34,408 nt of DNA from Methanobrevibacter sp. (GTDB lineage Archaea > Methanobacteriota > Methanobacteria > Methanobacteriales > Methanobacteriaceae): NCBI RefSeq assembly GCF_017432245.1, contig NZ_JAFRJO010000075.1:1-34408 (forward strand), in the 5' to 3' direction. The position numbers were made by a program, and so were the translations under genes. The notes under the pieces were generated by a model that was given only the letters and a program-made list of their open reading frames with translations, had not been told where the DNA came from and made no database searches. Positions 1 to 6,303 of the stretch are shown here, one piece after another. Positions within the stretch are counted from its first letter, which is position 1. Each line of letters begins with the position of its first letter.

Positions 1-363
1 AATATCTGGATTTTGATAAATATACCTTATTCATAACTACCCCTTACTTTATGCCTATTGCAAAAATTCTTTTAAAATTAGAAATATATATGTTTTTAGA
101 AATTATTAAATGTTTATAAAACTTTTAAAAAAATTGAAAAATATTATAAAAATTAGTCAACATGAATAATTTTGTAATAATTGATTAGAATTATTATTTA
201 ATAATAATTCTAATAAAAAATTAATATTTTTATTAATAACTACTATTTTTTATCTTATAATAAAATTAAATAAATAATAATCTTTTTTTTAAAAAAATAA
301 ACTTTTTTAGAAAAATAATTATTTTTGATAAATCAAAAAAAGTAAAATTGTAATATGAAAATC
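1..363. other. AT-rich non-coding stretch
   Basis: Almost pure A/T sequence with no open reading frame of note and no recognisable RNA gene. It is rich in short oligo-T and oligo-A runs. It may hold the 3' end signals of a gene to the left of the window, but nothing specific can be supported. Confidence 0.5.
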
Positions 364-378
364 GAAAGATTTATATAG
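364..378 (+). promoter_or_regulatory. Archaeal promoter (BRE + TATA) for the gene at 559
   Basis: A CGAAA element at 364-368 is followed by TTTATATAG at 370-378, the usual methanogen BRE/TATA arrangement. Transcription would start near 400, which gives a leader of about 160 nt before the ATG at 559. The position is inferred from motif spacing only. Confidence 0.65.
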
Positions 379-420
379 TAATTATTACAAAGTATAAATT
401 ACATCATAAAACACACCAAA

Positions 421-497
421 AATAAGGGGAATAAAAAACCATACATCACTATCAAAATTTCCCTTATTATCAATTAACACTGCCTTTTACATAGGCA
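421..497 (+). promoter_or_regulatory. Structured 5' leader with two hairpins
   Basis: Positions 421-431 pair with 458-468 (11 bp including one G-U wobble). The loop contains ATACATCA. A second perfect 5-bp hairpin, TGCCT/AGGCA, lies at 481-485 and 493-497 with a 7-nt loop. Both fall between the predicted transcription start and the ATG at 559. A similar hairpin whose loop also contains ATACATCA sits before the gene at 4413, so this may be a cis-regulatory RNA. Function unknown. Confidence 0.4.
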
Positions 498-558
498 AAC
501 TATTTTTGGTCAGTGATTATGATCCATATTTATTTGAAAATAATCGGAGCGTGAGTTT

Positions 559-849
559 ATGGCAAAACTATTTAGCCTTAAATTAAACAACAAAGACATA
601 ATCTATGATGATAAAGTGAAAAAGACTTACGGTGGACAAGGAGTTGTTCGTCTTCATGACAGGTTTCTTGGACAAAGGGCATATGTAGTGTTTCCCATGC
701 AACGCGAAGACAGTGAAGATGGAGTTATCGTTACAGTTGATGAAATACTCAATAGGGGAATTCGCCCAAATAACGACCACACCAGCAAAATATTGTTAGG
801 AAAGGAATATGTAGGTCGCAGATGTCTTCTTGTATTGCAGGAAGCTTAA
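559..849 (+). CDS. Small AbrB/DUF2080-like protein with internal repeat
   Basis: A 96-residue protein of unknown function. The segments around residues 25-46 (GGQGVVRLHDRFLGQRAYVV) and 75-94 (SKILLGKEYVGRRCLLVLQ) resemble each other and the half-motif of AbrB/SpoVT-like and DUF2080 proteins (a short strand, then a K/R-x-hydrophobic-G-x-R turn, then a strand). The protein could therefore be a small DNA-binding or transposon-associated protein, but this is a weak pattern match. The start is supported by GGAG at 546-549. It is the first gene of a same-strand run reaching 3447 and has an unusually long leader. Codon use includes more G/C-ending codons than the housekeeping genes further right. 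Confidence 0.6.
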   Translation: MAKLFSLKLNNKDIIYDDKVKKTYGGQGVVRLHDRFLGQRAYVVFPMQREDSEDGVIVTVDEILNRGIRPNNDHTSKILLGKEYVGRRCLLVLQEA

Positions 850-873
850 TATCTTTATAATGGGGTGATATGT

Positions 874-1329
874 ATGAAAATAGAAAAGATATATGATACA
901 GAAAATAAGGAAATTCTGATTTTTGACTGGTGCATAAACAGGGTCCGCGAATATTTGGAGGACAATGAAATTGCACATAAGTGGCATAAAGCGTATAAGT
1001 ACGGCACCACAGGATGGGTCTTCGTGAATCTCAATAGAAGGACCTACACTCTAGGTGTCGGAGGAATCCGAACAGGGAGGCCTCTTAAGAATCATGCAAT
1101 AACATTCGATGAGTTCAAGCTCATCTTCGGTGTTTATGAGGAATATGGCGAAAGCAAGGCTCTTGATGAGGTCGTAGAGCATGTTTATGCCAAGTATGAG
1201 GGAATGGAAATATTCACCTTCCATAGTGAAAGGTTCGATTTGGAGAAGCCAGAGGGTTGGATTGAACCCCCGAAAAGAGAGAAAAAATATATAAATATGC
1301 ATAAGGATGTGATAAAGGATGATGATTGA
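874..1329 (+). CDS. Unknown protein, 151 aa
   Basis: Family not recognised. The start is placed at the ATG at 874, because GGGGTGAT (862-869) is an excellent ribosome binding site for it; the in-frame GTG at 865 lies inside that site. The protein is soluble, mixed in charge and rich in aromatic residues (WCINRVREYL, TTGWVFVNLNRR). A glycine-rich GVGGIRTGRP stretch is near residue 65, and the C-terminus is basic then acidic. There is no signal peptide, membrane segment or Cys cluster. Its last 11 bases overlap the next gene, which suggests translational coupling. G/C-rich codons such as CTC, GTC and AGG are used more than in the flanking core genes, which would fit recent acquisition. Confidence 0.65.
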   Translation: MKIEKIYDTENKEILIFDWCINRVREYLEDNEIAHKWHKAYKYGTTGWVFVNLNRRTYTLGVGGIRTGRPLKNHAITFDEFKLIFGVYEEYGESKALDEVVEHVYAKYEGMEIFTFHSERFDLEKPEGWIEPPKREKKYINMHKDVIKDDD

Positions 1330-1567
1330 TCCAAAAACTTACTCAGAAAGCATCAGGAATGAGAGCTTGACAGAGCTTAAAAAAGAGAGAAATAGATTAA
1401 TTGAGGAGATTAGGGAATATGATAATGCAATGTATGACAACAATATTGTCATGATTAGCAATCCTGATCCTGAAACCATCTACCTGAACAATCATTTATA
1501 CTTAGCCGAAGTATGCAGGCTGATTGGCGAAAGGCTTTCCCACGGCGACTTGAATTATGAATTCTAA
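1319..1567 (+). CDS. Small helical unknown protein, 82 aa
   Basis: Overlaps the end of the preceding gene by 11 bp, with ATGATG at the start (1319 or 1322 are both possible) and AAAGGATG just upstream. The protein is strongly helical: residues 10-40 are rich in Glu, Arg, Lys and Leu and could form a coiled coil, followed by a second helix at about 55-78. No known domain is recognised. Close coupling to the 151-aa gene suggests the two products act together. Function unknown. Confidence 0.55.
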   Translation: MMIDPKTYSESIRNESLTELKKERNRLIEEIREYDNAMYDNNIVMISNPDPETIYLNNHLYLAEVCRLIGERLSHGDLNYEF

Positions 1568-1641
1568 ATTATTTGCTTCTTTAAAATCTAATTAAAACTT
1601 ATGAGTAATTTTGAAACAAAAAAAGTAAAAGGAGGTATATC

Positions 1642-2025
1642 ATGCACGATTTGACAAACATTAGGAAAAGCTTTGATGAACTTGTATTGAGCAGATTGAG
1701 TGATGAGGTTCTAAAGAGAAACTGCATAGATAAGAATGAGGAACTGATAAGTGAAGAACTGTTAAACAGAGGGGAAATAATTGAAGTTCCCTTTGGAGCA
1801 ATCATTTACTTTTTAGTTCTTGAGGATGGAAATCCTGTATTGTATCTTGAGAAAGCTTCAAGAATGGGTTCAGATGACCTTTATATCATTAATGAAGAGG
1901 GATGCAAATATTATGACATTTATGATGGATATCCTCCTGAAATTAAGGAGAGATATTTCAATCATTTGGAAAATATAAAAGAAACCAGAAACAGATTTAA
2001 TAAAAAAGGAATAAAGGAGGAATAA
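1642..2025 (+). CDS. Unknown 127-aa protein, paralogue of the gene at 3067
   Basis: The start is fixed by a very strong ribosome binding site, GGAGGT at 1631-1636. The protein begins MHDL and has a conserved centre at residues 48-76 (VPFGAIIYFLVLEDG, then PVLYLEKASRM). This aligns closely with the protein at 3067 (IPFGYLTYFLVIEDG, PVVYVNAATRM). The two are almost the same length, 127 and 126 aa, and share the MHDL beginning, so they are paralogues. The alternating hydrophobic strands suggest a small alpha/beta fold of the kind seen in immunity or regulatory proteins, but no named family is recognised. It ends 2 bp before the ADP-ribosylglycohydrolase start and so is very probably co-translated with it. 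Confidence 0.7.
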   Translation: MHDLTNIRKSFDELVLSRLSDEVLKRNCIDKNEELISEELLNRGEIIEVPFGAIIYFLVLEDGNPVLYLEKASRMGSDDLYIINEEGCKYYDIYDGYPPEIKERYFNHLENIKETRNRFNKKGIKEE

Positions 2026-2027
2026 GT

Positions 2028-3044
2028 ATGGATTGCATTAAATCAGGAATTTTCGGAGCGATTGTAGGGGATGCACTTGGACTTCCTGTGCAATTTGAAC
2101 CAAGGAAATTCCGTGACATAGACCCTGTAACTAAAATGACAGGAAACGGTGCATTTGACCTTCCAGCAGGAAGCTGGTCAGATGACTCTTCATTAATTCT
2201 TGCAACAATTGATGGATTGAGCAAAAGTCTAAAGAACAAGGGATATGATGAAGACATGAAATTAAATGAACTCATCGACTATGAAATAATCATGAAGAAC
2301 TTTTCCCTTTGGCTAAATAATGGAAAATTCACACCATACGGCCAGGCCTATGACATAGGTGGTGCCACCATGGATGGAATTCATAGGTATGATAGGGGCA
2401 CTGAGCCAATATTATCTGGAGGAATAGGTGAAAGGGACAATGGAAACGGATCTTTAATGAGAATCCTTCCAATAGCTTTCTTCATCCATTATCTTTCTCA
2501 AAAAAACTCAATTGATGAAGATGAGAAGATGGCAGTTATCCATAACTTGTCTTCACTCACCCATAGGCATAGAAGAAGCCAGTTGTGCTGTGGAATCTAT
2601 GTGAACATTGCTCTTGAATTTATAGAAAAGCGGGACTGTGATTTAAGACTTGAAGAATTGATAGCTAATGGAATAAATAAGTCAAAGGAATATTATTTCA
2701 ATAATCCCTCTTTTAAAAAGGAATTACATCACTTTGATAGAGTATTCTCATTGAATATTCAGAATCTTCCAAGAGATGAGATCAAAAGTGGAGGATATTG
2801 CATATCTTCTCTTGAAGCATCCATTTGGTGTCTATTGAATAATGAAAATTATAGGGACACTATTCTAGAGGCAGTTAATCTTGGATATGATACTGATACA
2901 ACTGCTTGTATTGTTGGAGGATTAGCTGGAATTTACTATGGCTATAATGATATTCCTGCTGAATGGATAAATAAATTGGCTAAATTAGATTATATTGAAG
3001 AATTAGTTAATGATTTTCATTTGGCATTAAGTGAAAATCATTAA
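2028..3044 (+). CDS. ADP-ribosylglycohydrolase family protein
   Basis: A 338-residue protein matching the DraG/ARH family, which removes ADP-ribose from proteins or nucleic acids or hydrolyses O-acetyl-ADP-ribose in a binuclear Mg site. Visible family signatures are GDALG at 14-18, the metal-binding SDDSS at 51-55, GNGSLMRI near 140, THRHRRSQ near 180, and the second metal motif GYDTDTTACIVGGLAG at 286-301, with D288 and D290 as likely ligands. The length is typical and the protein looks intact and cytosolic. The ribosome binding site GGAGGA sits just inside the end of the previous gene. It is flanked by the paralogues at 1642 and 3067, which suggests a dedicated module, but no ADP-ribosyltransferase is obvious next to it. 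Substrate unknown. Confidence 0.9.
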   Translation: MDCIKSGIFGAIVGDALGLPVQFEPRKFRDIDPVTKMTGNGAFDLPAGSWSDDSSLILATIDGLSKSLKNKGYDEDMKLNELIDYEIIMKNFSLWLNNGKFTPYGQAYDIGGATMDGIHRYDRGTEPILSGGIGERDNGNGSLMRILPIAFFIHYLSQKNSIDEDEKMAVIHNLSSLTHRHRRSQLCCGIYVNIALEFIEKRDCDLRLEELIANGINKSKEYYFNNPSFKKELHHFDRVFSLNIQNLPRDEIKSGGYCISSLEASIWCLLNNENYRDTILEAVNLGYDTDTTACIVGGLAGIYYGYNDIPAEWINKLAKLDYIEELVNDFHLALSENH

Positions 3045-3066
3045 AAATTTTAAAAGGGGTGATATG

Positions 3067-3447
3067 ATGCATGATTTGAAAAAACTAGATGAAAAGTTTC
3101 ATGAATTCCTAAAAAACGGATTGAATGCAAAAGATTATAACTTTGATGAAATTGAAATAACTGAAAAGTTGTTGGATGAGAAAAAGGCATTTTACATTCC
3201 ATTTGGATACCTTACCTATTTTTTAGTTATTGAAGATGGAAAACCAGTAGTGTATGTCAATGCAGCTACCAGAATGGATACTGATACAATCTGCTTTGTT
3301 GGTGAGGATTCATACGAATGCTATGATGTATTTTTAGGAAATAATAGGGAAATCAGCGAAAAATATTACAGCCATTCGAAAAAAGTGAAGAAATTCAAAG
3401 ATATAGAATGCTTATATAAATTTAAAAAACAAGAAAAGAGGAAGTAA
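3067..3447 (+). CDS. Unknown 126-aa protein, paralogue of the gene at 1642
   Basis: The start is set at the second ATG of the pair at 3064/3067. GGGGTGAT at 3056-3063 gives better spacing to 3067, and the protein then begins MHDL like its paralogue. The centre (PFGYLTYFLVIEDG, PVVYVNAATRM) is the conserved core. The C-terminus is lysine-rich and differs from the paralogue. It follows the ADP-ribosylglycohydrolase by 22 bp. An in-frame GTG at 3031 overlaps the upstream gene and is less likely. Function unknown. Paired paralogues around one enzyme could reflect duplication of an inhibitor, a target or an adaptor. Confidence 0.7.
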   Translation: MHDLKKLDEKFHEFLKNGLNAKDYNFDEIEITEKLLDEKKAFYIPFGYLTYFLVIEDGKPVVYVNAATRMDTDTICFVGEDSYECYDVFLGNNREISEKYYSHSKKVKKFKDIECLYKFKKQEKRK

Positions 3448-3458
3448 AAAGAAAAATA

Positions 3459-3797
3459 TCATTGATGTTTCTTGTGAGAAAACTCAAGAAACTCAATTCT
3501 ATTCTCTTTTTTGCAGAATGAATAATATAACCTGAATGAATCTGCAACATAAACTTCTTGTTGACCTTTACGGTTACGAGACAAATGCTTGCCAACATCA
3601 GGATTTAGAAAGATTTGTTTGATCTTCTTCAATAATTGAGATAAAACGCTTTTATCCAATTTCTTTAGAGACTTGAAAAAATCTTTCTGATATATCCATT
3701 CTATTATTGAATCGCCTAAAATCTCTTGAAGCACAGCATTAAGCTGACTTTCGTTTCTGATTTTATTAGGGCAAGATGCATAGATCTTGATAATCAC
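3459..3797 (-). CDS. RelE/ParE-type toxin with N-terminal extension
   Basis: The C-terminal 80 residues (from about 33) look like a RelE-family ribosome-dependent mRNA interferase or ParE relative. They contain the basic helix YQKDFFKSLKKLDKS, a second lysine-rich helix, the central strand EVYVADSFRLYYSF and the C-terminal EFLEFSHKKHQ. Residues 1-32 precede the usual RelE start and may be a fused remnant or a wrong start. The reading frame begins with a GTG inside the GGTGAT ribosome binding site at 3793-3798, which is awkward; an internal start would give a standard-size toxin. It lies 16 bp after the 33-codon gene at 3814-3915 and converges with the gene ending at 3447. Confidence 0.7.
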   Translation of the reverse strand: MIIKIYASCPNKIRNESQLNAVLQEILGDSIIEWIYQKDFFKSLKKLDKSVLSQLLKKIKQIFLNPDVGKHLSRNRKGQQEVYVADSFRLYYSFCKKENRIEFLEFSHKKHQ

Positions 3798-3813
3798 CTA
3801 ACAAAACACGACT

Positions 3814-3915
3814 TTAAGTCTTTCTTCCTCCTGAAATATCGATTAGGCGGTATCCGCCTTTATCTAATTCAACCACTCTGTACTTTTTACCAGTTTTTGT
3901 GTTTAAAAAAGACAT
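3814..3915 (-). CDS. Candidate 33-aa antitoxin or leader peptide
   Basis: Reads MSFLNTKTGKKYRVVELD and then KGGYRLIDISGGRKT. GGAG at 3922-3925 lies 6 nt before the ATG, so translation is well supported despite the size. The peptide is basic with two short predicted strands and could be a truncated antitoxin for the RelE-type toxin that follows 16 bp later. I do not recognise its family. A frameshift joining it to the toxin's odd N-terminus is another possibility. Confidence 0.45.
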   Translation of the reverse strand: MSFLNTKTGKKYRVVELDKGGYRLIDISGGRKT

Positions 3916-3935
3916 GATTAACTCCGATATTTTCA

Positions 3936-3985
3936 TGTGGTTTTACAACCACAAAATATACTCTATTTTTGTTATATATAAAAAA
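3936..3985 (-). promoter_or_regulatory. Promoter and hairpin upstream of the RelE-type module
   Basis: On the minus strand a TTTTATATATAAC box (about 3971-3983) is followed by a perfect 7-bp hairpin, TGTGGTT (3936-3942) paired with AACCACA (3947-3953) around a 4-nt loop. The hairpin lies near the expected transcription start and could be an operator or a 5' RNA structure. Confidence 0.45.
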
Positions 3986-4281
3986 GTTTCTAATTTTAAA
4001 AAAAGGATTTTGCTATTGATATCTATTTTTAACTTTTTAGAAAATTTAAAAAAATGAAACTTAAAAATTACTTATTTAAAATCATATTTGATATAAAAAG
4101 TATAAAAATAATTAATTGAAACTTAAATTAAATGAGTTATATATTGAAACTATGATTAAAATATTGATTATAGATATATCCTAAATTAAATTACAAATGA
4201 ATATTTTAGGCATACTATTAAAATTATAACATTATCACTAAATATTTTTAATACTTTATGATATAAGTTATCAAAATATTA
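3986..4281. other. AT-rich divergent intergenic region
   Basis: The space between the leftward toxin module and the rightward histone-like gene. It is very AT-rich with no reading frame and no RNA gene recognised. The promoter elements at its two ends are listed separately. Confidence 0.5.
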
Positions 4282-4316
4282 ATCGATAATTTAATTATTA
4301 TCGATACATTTATATA
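4282..4316 (+). promoter_or_regulatory. Palindromic operator abutting TATA box of the histone-like gene
   Basis: ATCGATAAT at 4282-4290 and ATTATCGAT at 4297-4305 form a perfect inverted repeat with a 6-bp spacer. It is followed directly by a TTTATATAC box at 4309-4317. A protein bound there would cover the BRE, so repression, or activation through TFB recruitment, is plausible. Transcription should start near 4338-4341. Confidence 0.6.
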
Positions 4317-4341
4317 CTACAAAAACAAATATTATATTGTA

Positions 4342-4387
4342 GAAGCAAAGGGGGTGAAAATCACTATACATCAAGCCCATTGCTTTC
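4342..4387 (+). promoter_or_regulatory. Leader hairpin before the histone-like gene
   Basis: GAAGCAAAGGG (4342-4352) pairs with CCCATTGCTTTC (4376-4387): 10 pairs with one bulge and one mismatch. The loop contains GGTGA and ATACATCA. The first hairpin in the leader of the gene at 559 also has ATACATCA in its loop. The hairpin would occlude a GGGGGTGA sequence that is not the ribosome binding site actually used (AAAGGGGGA at about 4398-4406). Confidence 0.4.
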
Positions 4388-4412
4388 TCGATTTATGTAA
4401 AGGGGGACTTAT

Positions 4413-4820
4413 ATGTCAGAAGAAAAATTAGACAAAAGTTTAGAAGAAAACCAAGAAGAAAAATTGCCATTTGCAAAAGCTGAAATCATTAGATTGATGA
4501 AGGAAAATCTTTCAAAAGACAGACAGATCAAGGAAAGAGTCAAGGTTGAAATGAACAATTTCCTTTATGGCATTTTAGTGGATGTCTGCAGTGAACTTGA
4601 AAAATATCCATATGCAACCATTGATTATGAAATGCTTAAGGAATGCATTTATCCTTACACAAACATCAAGCAGATCAATCAGGAAAGAATGAGAATCCTA
4701 ATGCATTTGAATGCAATTAAATCAGATTGTGATGCGCTTGCCATGGATGTTGAAAAGACTCTTAGAATCAAGGACACAACTGAGAAAGATGATTTCTCTC
4801 CATTGACTGGAGAGATATAA
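4413..4820 (+). CDS. Divergent histone-fold protein with C-terminal helix
   Basis: A 135-residue protein. Residues 17-83 fit an archaeal histone fold: [14 protein letters not shown] resembles the first helix (LPIAPxxRIIK) of HMf-type histones, [22 protein letters not shown] fits the long central helix, and [15 protein letters not shown] fits the last loop and helix (the RKTIKAEDIELAV region, with the loop Thr kept but the Arg lost). Around this lie an acidic N-terminal tail and an extra helix of about 40 residues (84-125) with spaced hydrophobics, possibly a coiled coil. Histone variants with coiled-coil helices have been described in prokaryotes; membership is inference. It may bind or bridge DNA or only dimerise with normal histones. 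The start is supported by GGGGGA upstream. It is single-gene with its own operator. Confidence 0.65.
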   Translation: MSEEKLDKSLEENQEEKLPFAKAEIIRLMKENLSKDRQIKERVKVEMNNFLYGILVDVCSELEKYPYATIDYEMLKECIYPYTNIKQINQERMRILMHLNAIKSDCDALAMDVEKTLRIKDTTEKDDFSPLTGEI

Positions 4821-4834
4821 ATTTCATGAATAAG

Positions 4835-5040
4835 AGTAAAAGAGTTATTTAAAAAGGTTTAGTCATTTATCATCCTTAATTTATTAATATTATCATTTTT
4901 CATCTCCTTTTTAATTATTGCTTAATTAAATAATTCCTTACTCTTATTCTTATTTTTTATCTATTTTTTTCAAAATAACAATCACTTATTTATCTATTTT
5001 TTAAGAATTTTTAATCCATTTTCAATAAAAACATCTAAAC
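4835..5040 (+). terminator. T-rich termination region after the histone-like gene
   Basis: Several oligo-T runs (TTTTTCATC, CCTTTTTAATT, TTATTTTTTATC, ATTTTTTTC, ATTTTTTAAG) are spread over 200 bp downstream of the stop, in the transcribed sense. This fits archaeal oligo-T termination. No strong hairpin was seen. Confidence 0.5.
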
Positions 5041-5105
5041 ATTTTAACAAACTATTTTTAACTTAAAATACAAAACATTAATCAGATGTGGAAAAGGTGA
5101 ATGCA

Positions 5106-5978
5106 ATGAATGAAATTATAGACAACTACAATGTTAATGCAGAAATTGAAATAGACAACAGTGAACTTGAAGACATAATGTTAATAGAGCCTGGCATGAT
5201 GACCATTGCAGATGAAGAGGAATTCTTCAGATTATTAAAGGAAGCCAAATTGTTCATCCCAATCCATTGGGAAAAGGAAGAGGTATTCAATATTGAAGAC
5301 CAAAGCGTTGTAGATGTTATCAAGCCTGTGCCTCCACTTGGATTCAATTTCATTTCACTTACCATTAATGATAATGAAAGAGCGCTTGTAGCATTCACAA
5401 GAAAGGAAATAATGAAGGAAATCAAGCTTAAGAAAGACCATATCATAATGAATATGCGTGATCTTGCAAAGATCTTATATGGATTCGGTGATGTCTTCTC
5501 ATCAATCATCATAAATCCTCAAACTGAACATTCCATTATAGTAAACGCTTCCACACTTATAGACCTATTTAAGGAAAAGGCAAAAAATCCATTTATTGCT
5601 TCACTTGAACAGACTTTAGCTACTTTGAAGACCAAATCAGTGAAACTTGACAATCATTACATGTTCTTTATCCGTTCAGAATATGAATTCATGGAAAATG
5701 AGGCTGTAGATGGAATTTTTACAGCAAAAATGCCACTAAGGGCATGCACAGACCCTAATTTCCAATCCAATCTTCCTATATTGCATAAGATAATGATGAT
5801 GGAAGGGCAAAAAATATTGTACACTGGCAAAAGTGAGGAAGTGACTGATTTCAATGTACTGATTGCTCCAGGATGTGAATTCCAAAAGTTCTATGATGAA
5901 GACGGTGACACTTCAGTATGGAGATGCATAAAACAGCCATTCTATGATAATCTTGAAGAAGAGGATGGTGAAGAATGA
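5106..5978 (+). CDS. SseB-family protein with extra C-terminal domain
   Basis: The start is at the ATG at 5106, with AGGTGA at 5095-5100; the upstream GTG at 5088 lies before this site. The product is 290 aa. Residues about 35-160 match the SseB N-terminal domain (PF07179): EEFFRLLKEAKLFIPIHW, a strand ending ALVAFTRKEI, and SSIIINPQTEHSIIV. Two smaller genes at 6960 and 7396 carry the same domain. Residues about 180-285 form a second domain not recognised with confidence. It contains HYMFFIRSEYEF, PLRACTDPNF and FNVLIAPGCEFQKF, the last resembling the final strand motif of ADP-ribosyltransferase toxins, though the ExE pair is not present. The C-terminus is acidic (EEEDGEE). SseB proteins have poorly known roles, named from serine sensitivity in E. 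coli. Confidence 0.75.
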   Translation: MNEIIDNYNVNAEIEIDNSELEDIMLIEPGMMTIADEEEFFRLLKEAKLFIPIHWEKEEVFNIEDQSVVDVIKPVPPLGFNFISLTINDNERALVAFTRKEIMKEIKLKKDHIIMNMRDLAKILYGFGDVFSSIIINPQTEHSIIVNASTLIDLFKEKAKNPFIASLEQTLATLKTKSVKLDNHYMFFIRSEYEFMENEAVDGIFTAKMPLRACTDPNFQSNLPILHKIMMMEGQKILYTGKSEEVTDFNVLIAPGCEFQKFYDEDGDTSVWRCIKQPFYDNLEEEDGEE

Positions 5979-6027
5979 TTAGATGATGATCTTAACTTCA
6001 TTCATCAAATTTTTTTTAATTTAAATT

Positions 6028-6303
6028 TTAAAACAATCTATAATTATTTTTTCTGGGAATTATATCGATTATTTCAATGCTCTGATTTCTTTCTGATACA
6101 TAAAAGATAATCCTATAGTCCCCTACCTTTGCTCTTTGACATTTAGGGCATTTATTGCTTTTCAATTCTTTAAAATTAGAATTATATGGATTTTTTAAAA
6201 TTTCCAAATACTTTTTATTAATTCTCAATAATAATTTTTTATCGTTTTTATGCTTATAAAGAAATTTCGCTGCCTTTTCATGTTCAAATAATTTATAACT
6301 CAT
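6028..6303 (-). CDS. RelE-family toxin with CPKC motif
   Basis: A 91-aa protein of the RelE/ParE toxin superfamily, probably an mRNA interferase acting on ribosomes. Visible features are the N-terminal KLFEHEKAAKFLYKH, a helical centre, the typical AKVGDYRIIFYVSE strand pair with the conserved Arg, and a C-terminal EIIDIIPRKNNYR. Just before the core strand is KCPKC, two cysteines that could bind a metal, in the loop where other RelE proteins have a short basic segment. The ATG overlaps the antitoxin stop by 4 bp (ATGA, 6300-6303), a hallmark of a coupled toxin-antitoxin pair. The pair is inserted leftward between rightward SseB-family genes. Confidence 0.85.
   Translation of the reverse strand: MSYKLFEHEKAAKFLYKHKNDKKLLLRINKKYLEILKNPYNSNFKELKSNKCPKCQRAKVGDYRIIFYVSERNQSIEIIDIIPRKNNYRLF

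Noticed and set aside
3467-3492. GTTTCTTG/CAAGAAAC hairpin as terminator of the gene ending at 3447
   Set aside because: It lies inside the 3' end of the RelE-type toxin gene, and the following T run is interrupted. A role in termination is possible but not supported.
3726-3917. 63-codon plus-strand frame opposite the toxin gene
   Set aside because: No ribosome binding site, and it is antisense to the better-supported toxin pair.
4355-4432. Possible upstream reading frame from GTG after GGGGG, running into the histone-like gene
   Set aside because: It starts inside a predicted stem, its peptide shows no pattern, and the real gene has its own ribosome binding site. Kept only as part of the leader description.
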